From Gammaproteobacteria bacterium (lineage in GTDB: Bacteria; Pseudomonadota; Gammaproteobacteria; Pseudomonadales; Halieaceae): a DNA stretch of 7,113 nucleotides. This document shows, in pieces, positions 5,981 through 7,113 of this stretch. Under the pieces are notes generated by a model, which was given only the letters and a program-made list of their open reading frames with translations, did no database searches and was not told the DNA's origin. Positions within the stretch are counted from its first letter, which is position 1. Each line of letters opens with the position of its first letter. The position numbers and the translations under genes are program-made. The stretch is from NCBI GenBank assembly GCA_002748505.1, contig PDSN01000104.1, positions 1-7,113 of the forward strand, given 5' to 3'.

Positions 5981-6750
5981 ATGAGGCGAAATCACCCGAA
6001 GCGATTCGCGCTTATATCGTCAAAAGGCGGAACAGGCAAAACCACCACTGCCGCGAACCTTGGCGCGATGTACGCCGACCTTGGGCAGCGCACACTGCTC
6101 ATCGACACAGATCACCAGGCATCGCTATCACGCTGGTATCCCATCGTGGAACAAGCACCCGCTGGTCTTACCCAGCTAATTCAGCGAGCCAACGCGACAG
6201 GCTGTATCAGCAAAACCAACATCAACAACTTAGATATTGTCATTAGCGACGACCCCAAAGGCGACCGCGGCGGCAAAATCTATCCCTTTTTGATGGAATC
6301 GACAAGCCACGTCCTGCATCTCAATCACGCGCTGGATAACTTGCAAGGCTACGATGTGGTGATTATCGACCGCTGATGCGGCTACAACCTGCGCATGGAA
6401 TGCCGTGCATAACCGGCCGCCCGCTCGCGAACCTGCGCGGGATCATCTACAAGCGCAATAACACAACATCGAACGCGCGCGTCATCCAGTGGCTTGTTGA
6501 GCAAGTCGAGTTGTCGGACGGACAAATCAGTATTCTCAACACACACGTACCCCAGCTATCGATTTACAACGATAGCGTAGGCCTTGCTGAACCTGCGCAC
6601 CGCGTCGAAATCACCCGACGAGGCCCGACGCCATCGGCGCACGACACCATTTTAGCACTGGCTTGTGAGCTGTTACCCGAACTCGCAGGAAAAGTACCGA
6701 AGTGGGACGACATGCCACGCAAACAGCTTGACAACAAGCAGGAGGTGTAA
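5981..6750 (+). pseudogene. parA: ParA/Soj-like partition ATPase, broken by internal deletion and frame change
   Basis: ParA ATPases help keep circular elements in dividing cells. The first piece (131 codons from ATG 5981, with TGAGG eight bases upstream; an ATG at 5939 in the tRNA fragment is also in frame) has the deviant Walker A KGGTGKTT (15-22) with its signature lysine, the A' motif LLIDTDHQA (39-47) and Walker B VVIID (126-130). Right after it a TGA (6374-6376) stops the frame. The family sequence resumes in another frame from about 6379 (RLQPAHGMP, NLRGIIYK, ILNTHVPQLSIYNDS, RRGPTPSAHDTILAL) and runs to TAA 6748-6750. Roughly 45 residues expected after Walker B, including the switch region, seem to be missing, so more than a single base slip occurred. 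An active ATPase is unlikely. The 3' part carries the binding site of the next gene. Confidence 0.8.
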
Positions 6751-6771
6751 ACATGGGCAAGAAAAAACAGC
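6741..6771 (+). repeat. 31-bp start block, copy 1
   Basis: Begins GGAGGTGTAAACATGGGCAA and continues through the codons for MGKKKQ. It contains the strong binding site GGAGG, the TAA stop of the upstream parA remnant and the ATG of the 78-codon gene. An identical block lies at 6980-7010, 239 bp on, in the same orientation. Confidence 0.9.
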
Positions 6772-6989
6772 AGAAGCCTACAGATAAGTACATGATCCGC
6801 GACGGTGGCAACACGCGGCTGCAAATCCTCAACGAACTGTGGGAAGAAACCAAGGAGTCACGGTTCTACCGCTTTACGTGCCGATCCCACCCCTGGCAAG
6901 GTGAAGAAGCACTGCTGGTAAGGCACGTCATCGAAAACGACTTGCGTGCTGATACGCTGTTTATTGAACGTGCCGAGGCGGAGGTGTAA
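6753..6989 (+). CDS. Small hypothetical protein (78 residues)
   Basis: Not recognised. The protein opens with a lysine-rich MGKKKQQK, then has a compact mixed-charge body (NTRLQILNELWEETKESRFYRFTC, WQGEEALLVRHVIENDLRADTLFIERAEAEV). No membrane segment, signal peptide or metal motif is seen; its two aromatic and helix-forming stretches suggest a small folded cytoplasmic protein. It has an excellent ribosome binding site (GGAGG, seven bases before ATG) placed in the last codons of the parA remnant. The gap to the preceding stop is two bases, which implies one operon. The next gene is set up in the same way. The strong initiation signal and tight spacing make a real gene likely even though the function is unknown. 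Confidence 0.7.
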   Translation: MGKKKQQKPTDKYMIRDGGNTRLQILNELWEETKESRFYRFTCRSHPWQGEEALLVRHVIENDLRADTLFIERAEAEV

Positions 6990-7010
6990 ACATGGGCAAG
7001 AAAAAACAGC
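6980..7010 (+). repeat. 31-bp start block, copy 2
   Basis: Identical in all 31 bases to 6741-6771. It supplies the binding site, the TAA stop of the 78-codon gene (6987-6989) and the first codons of the next gene. Homology stops abruptly on both sides, so only the initiation region and not the whole gene is duplicated. Confidence 0.9.
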
Positions 7011-7113
7011 CTGACTTTGATGGCATGATGGCGCGCGTAGCGCTGGTCGATTCCATGGCCGTGTCGTCAGATAACGACGACCCTGGAGTACCGATCACAG
7101 TCGAAGTGACGCT
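6992..7113 (+). CDS. Partial hypothetical gene, runs off the window
   Basis: Forty complete codons from ATG 6992, open to the window end. It starts with the same MGKKKQ as the preceding gene and then differs completely: PDFDGMMARVALVDSMAVSSDNDDPGVPITVEVT. No family recognised; the acidic SSDNDDPG stretch looks like a linker or loop. It has the same GGAGG binding site and two-base gap from the previous stop, so it is likely in the same operon as the parA remnant and the 78-codon gene. Confidence 0.6.
   Translation, partial: MGKKKQPDFDGMMARVALVDSMAVSSDNDDPGVPITVEVT

Larger units (their letters stand above)
5895..7113. mobile_element. Edge of a putative integrative element in tRNA-Met (continues beyond window)
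   Basis: A tRNA fragment lacking its 5' half marks the end of an integrated element opposite the intact tRNA. Because the fragment reads leftward, the missing 5' side, and hence the element, lies to the right. The first gene inside is parA-like, as at the integrase-distal end of ICEclc/pKLC102-type elements (established knowledge), and small unrecognised genes follow. No integrase, relaxase or secretion gene is in view, so the element type and its mobility are inferred. Confidence 0.5.

Noticed and set aside
6370..6380. Programmed frameshift joining the two parA parts
   Set aside because: There is no slippery heptamer, and about 45 residues of the family sequence are missing, which a frameshift would not restore.

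Overview
The window reads as chromosomal DNA of a gammaproteobacterium with an integrated element starting near its right end. The gammaproteobacterial assignment rests on the moderate GC content, the family relationships of the proteins and a tRNA-Met fragment that closely resembles the E. coli elongator tRNA. The genus cannot be told from this sequence.

Left part (1-4890): a long gene-free leader with hairpins precedes a membrane-bound sugar transferase of the polyprenyl glycosylphosphotransferase type, close to the group linked to EpsH/PEP-CTERM loci. It would start exopolysaccharide repeat-unit synthesis. A 141-bp gap with a strong inverted repeat separates it from a same-strand, two-membrane-segment GGDEF-EAL protein that makes and/or degrades cyclic di-GMP. 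The pair suggests c-di-GMP-linked control of polysaccharide production. A periplasmic SIMPL/DUF541 protein converges on it with only 7 bp between stop codons.

Middle part (4891-5895): a BrnT-BrnA toxin-antitoxin operon on the minus strand lies in AT-rich DNA. It is bracketed by copies of a GGGACGCTGGAA-type repeat. A TTCG-loop terminator follows on the right. The right repeat array abuts the 3' end of a tRNA-Met(CAT) fragment. The left repeat also runs on into a short sequence resembling the same tRNA tail.

Right part (5895-7113): the tRNA fragment covers the anticodon loop to CCA and lacks the 5' half, as expected for the distal attachment repeat of an element integrated in the 3' end of a tRNA gene. 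By geometry the element should extend rightward, with the intact tRNA-Met beyond the window. Its first gene is a ParA/Soj-like ATPase that is broken by an internal deletion and frame change. parA at the edge opposite the integrase is typical of ICEclc/pKLC102-type elements. Two small unrecognised genes follow; both begin inside an identical 31-bp block that contains the upstream stop codon, the ribosome binding site and the codons for MGKKKQ.

No integrase, exosortase, CRISPR array or complete RNA gene is visible. The most unusual features are the layered tRNA-associated repeats around brnTA, the edge-located decayed parA and the duplicated translation-start block.
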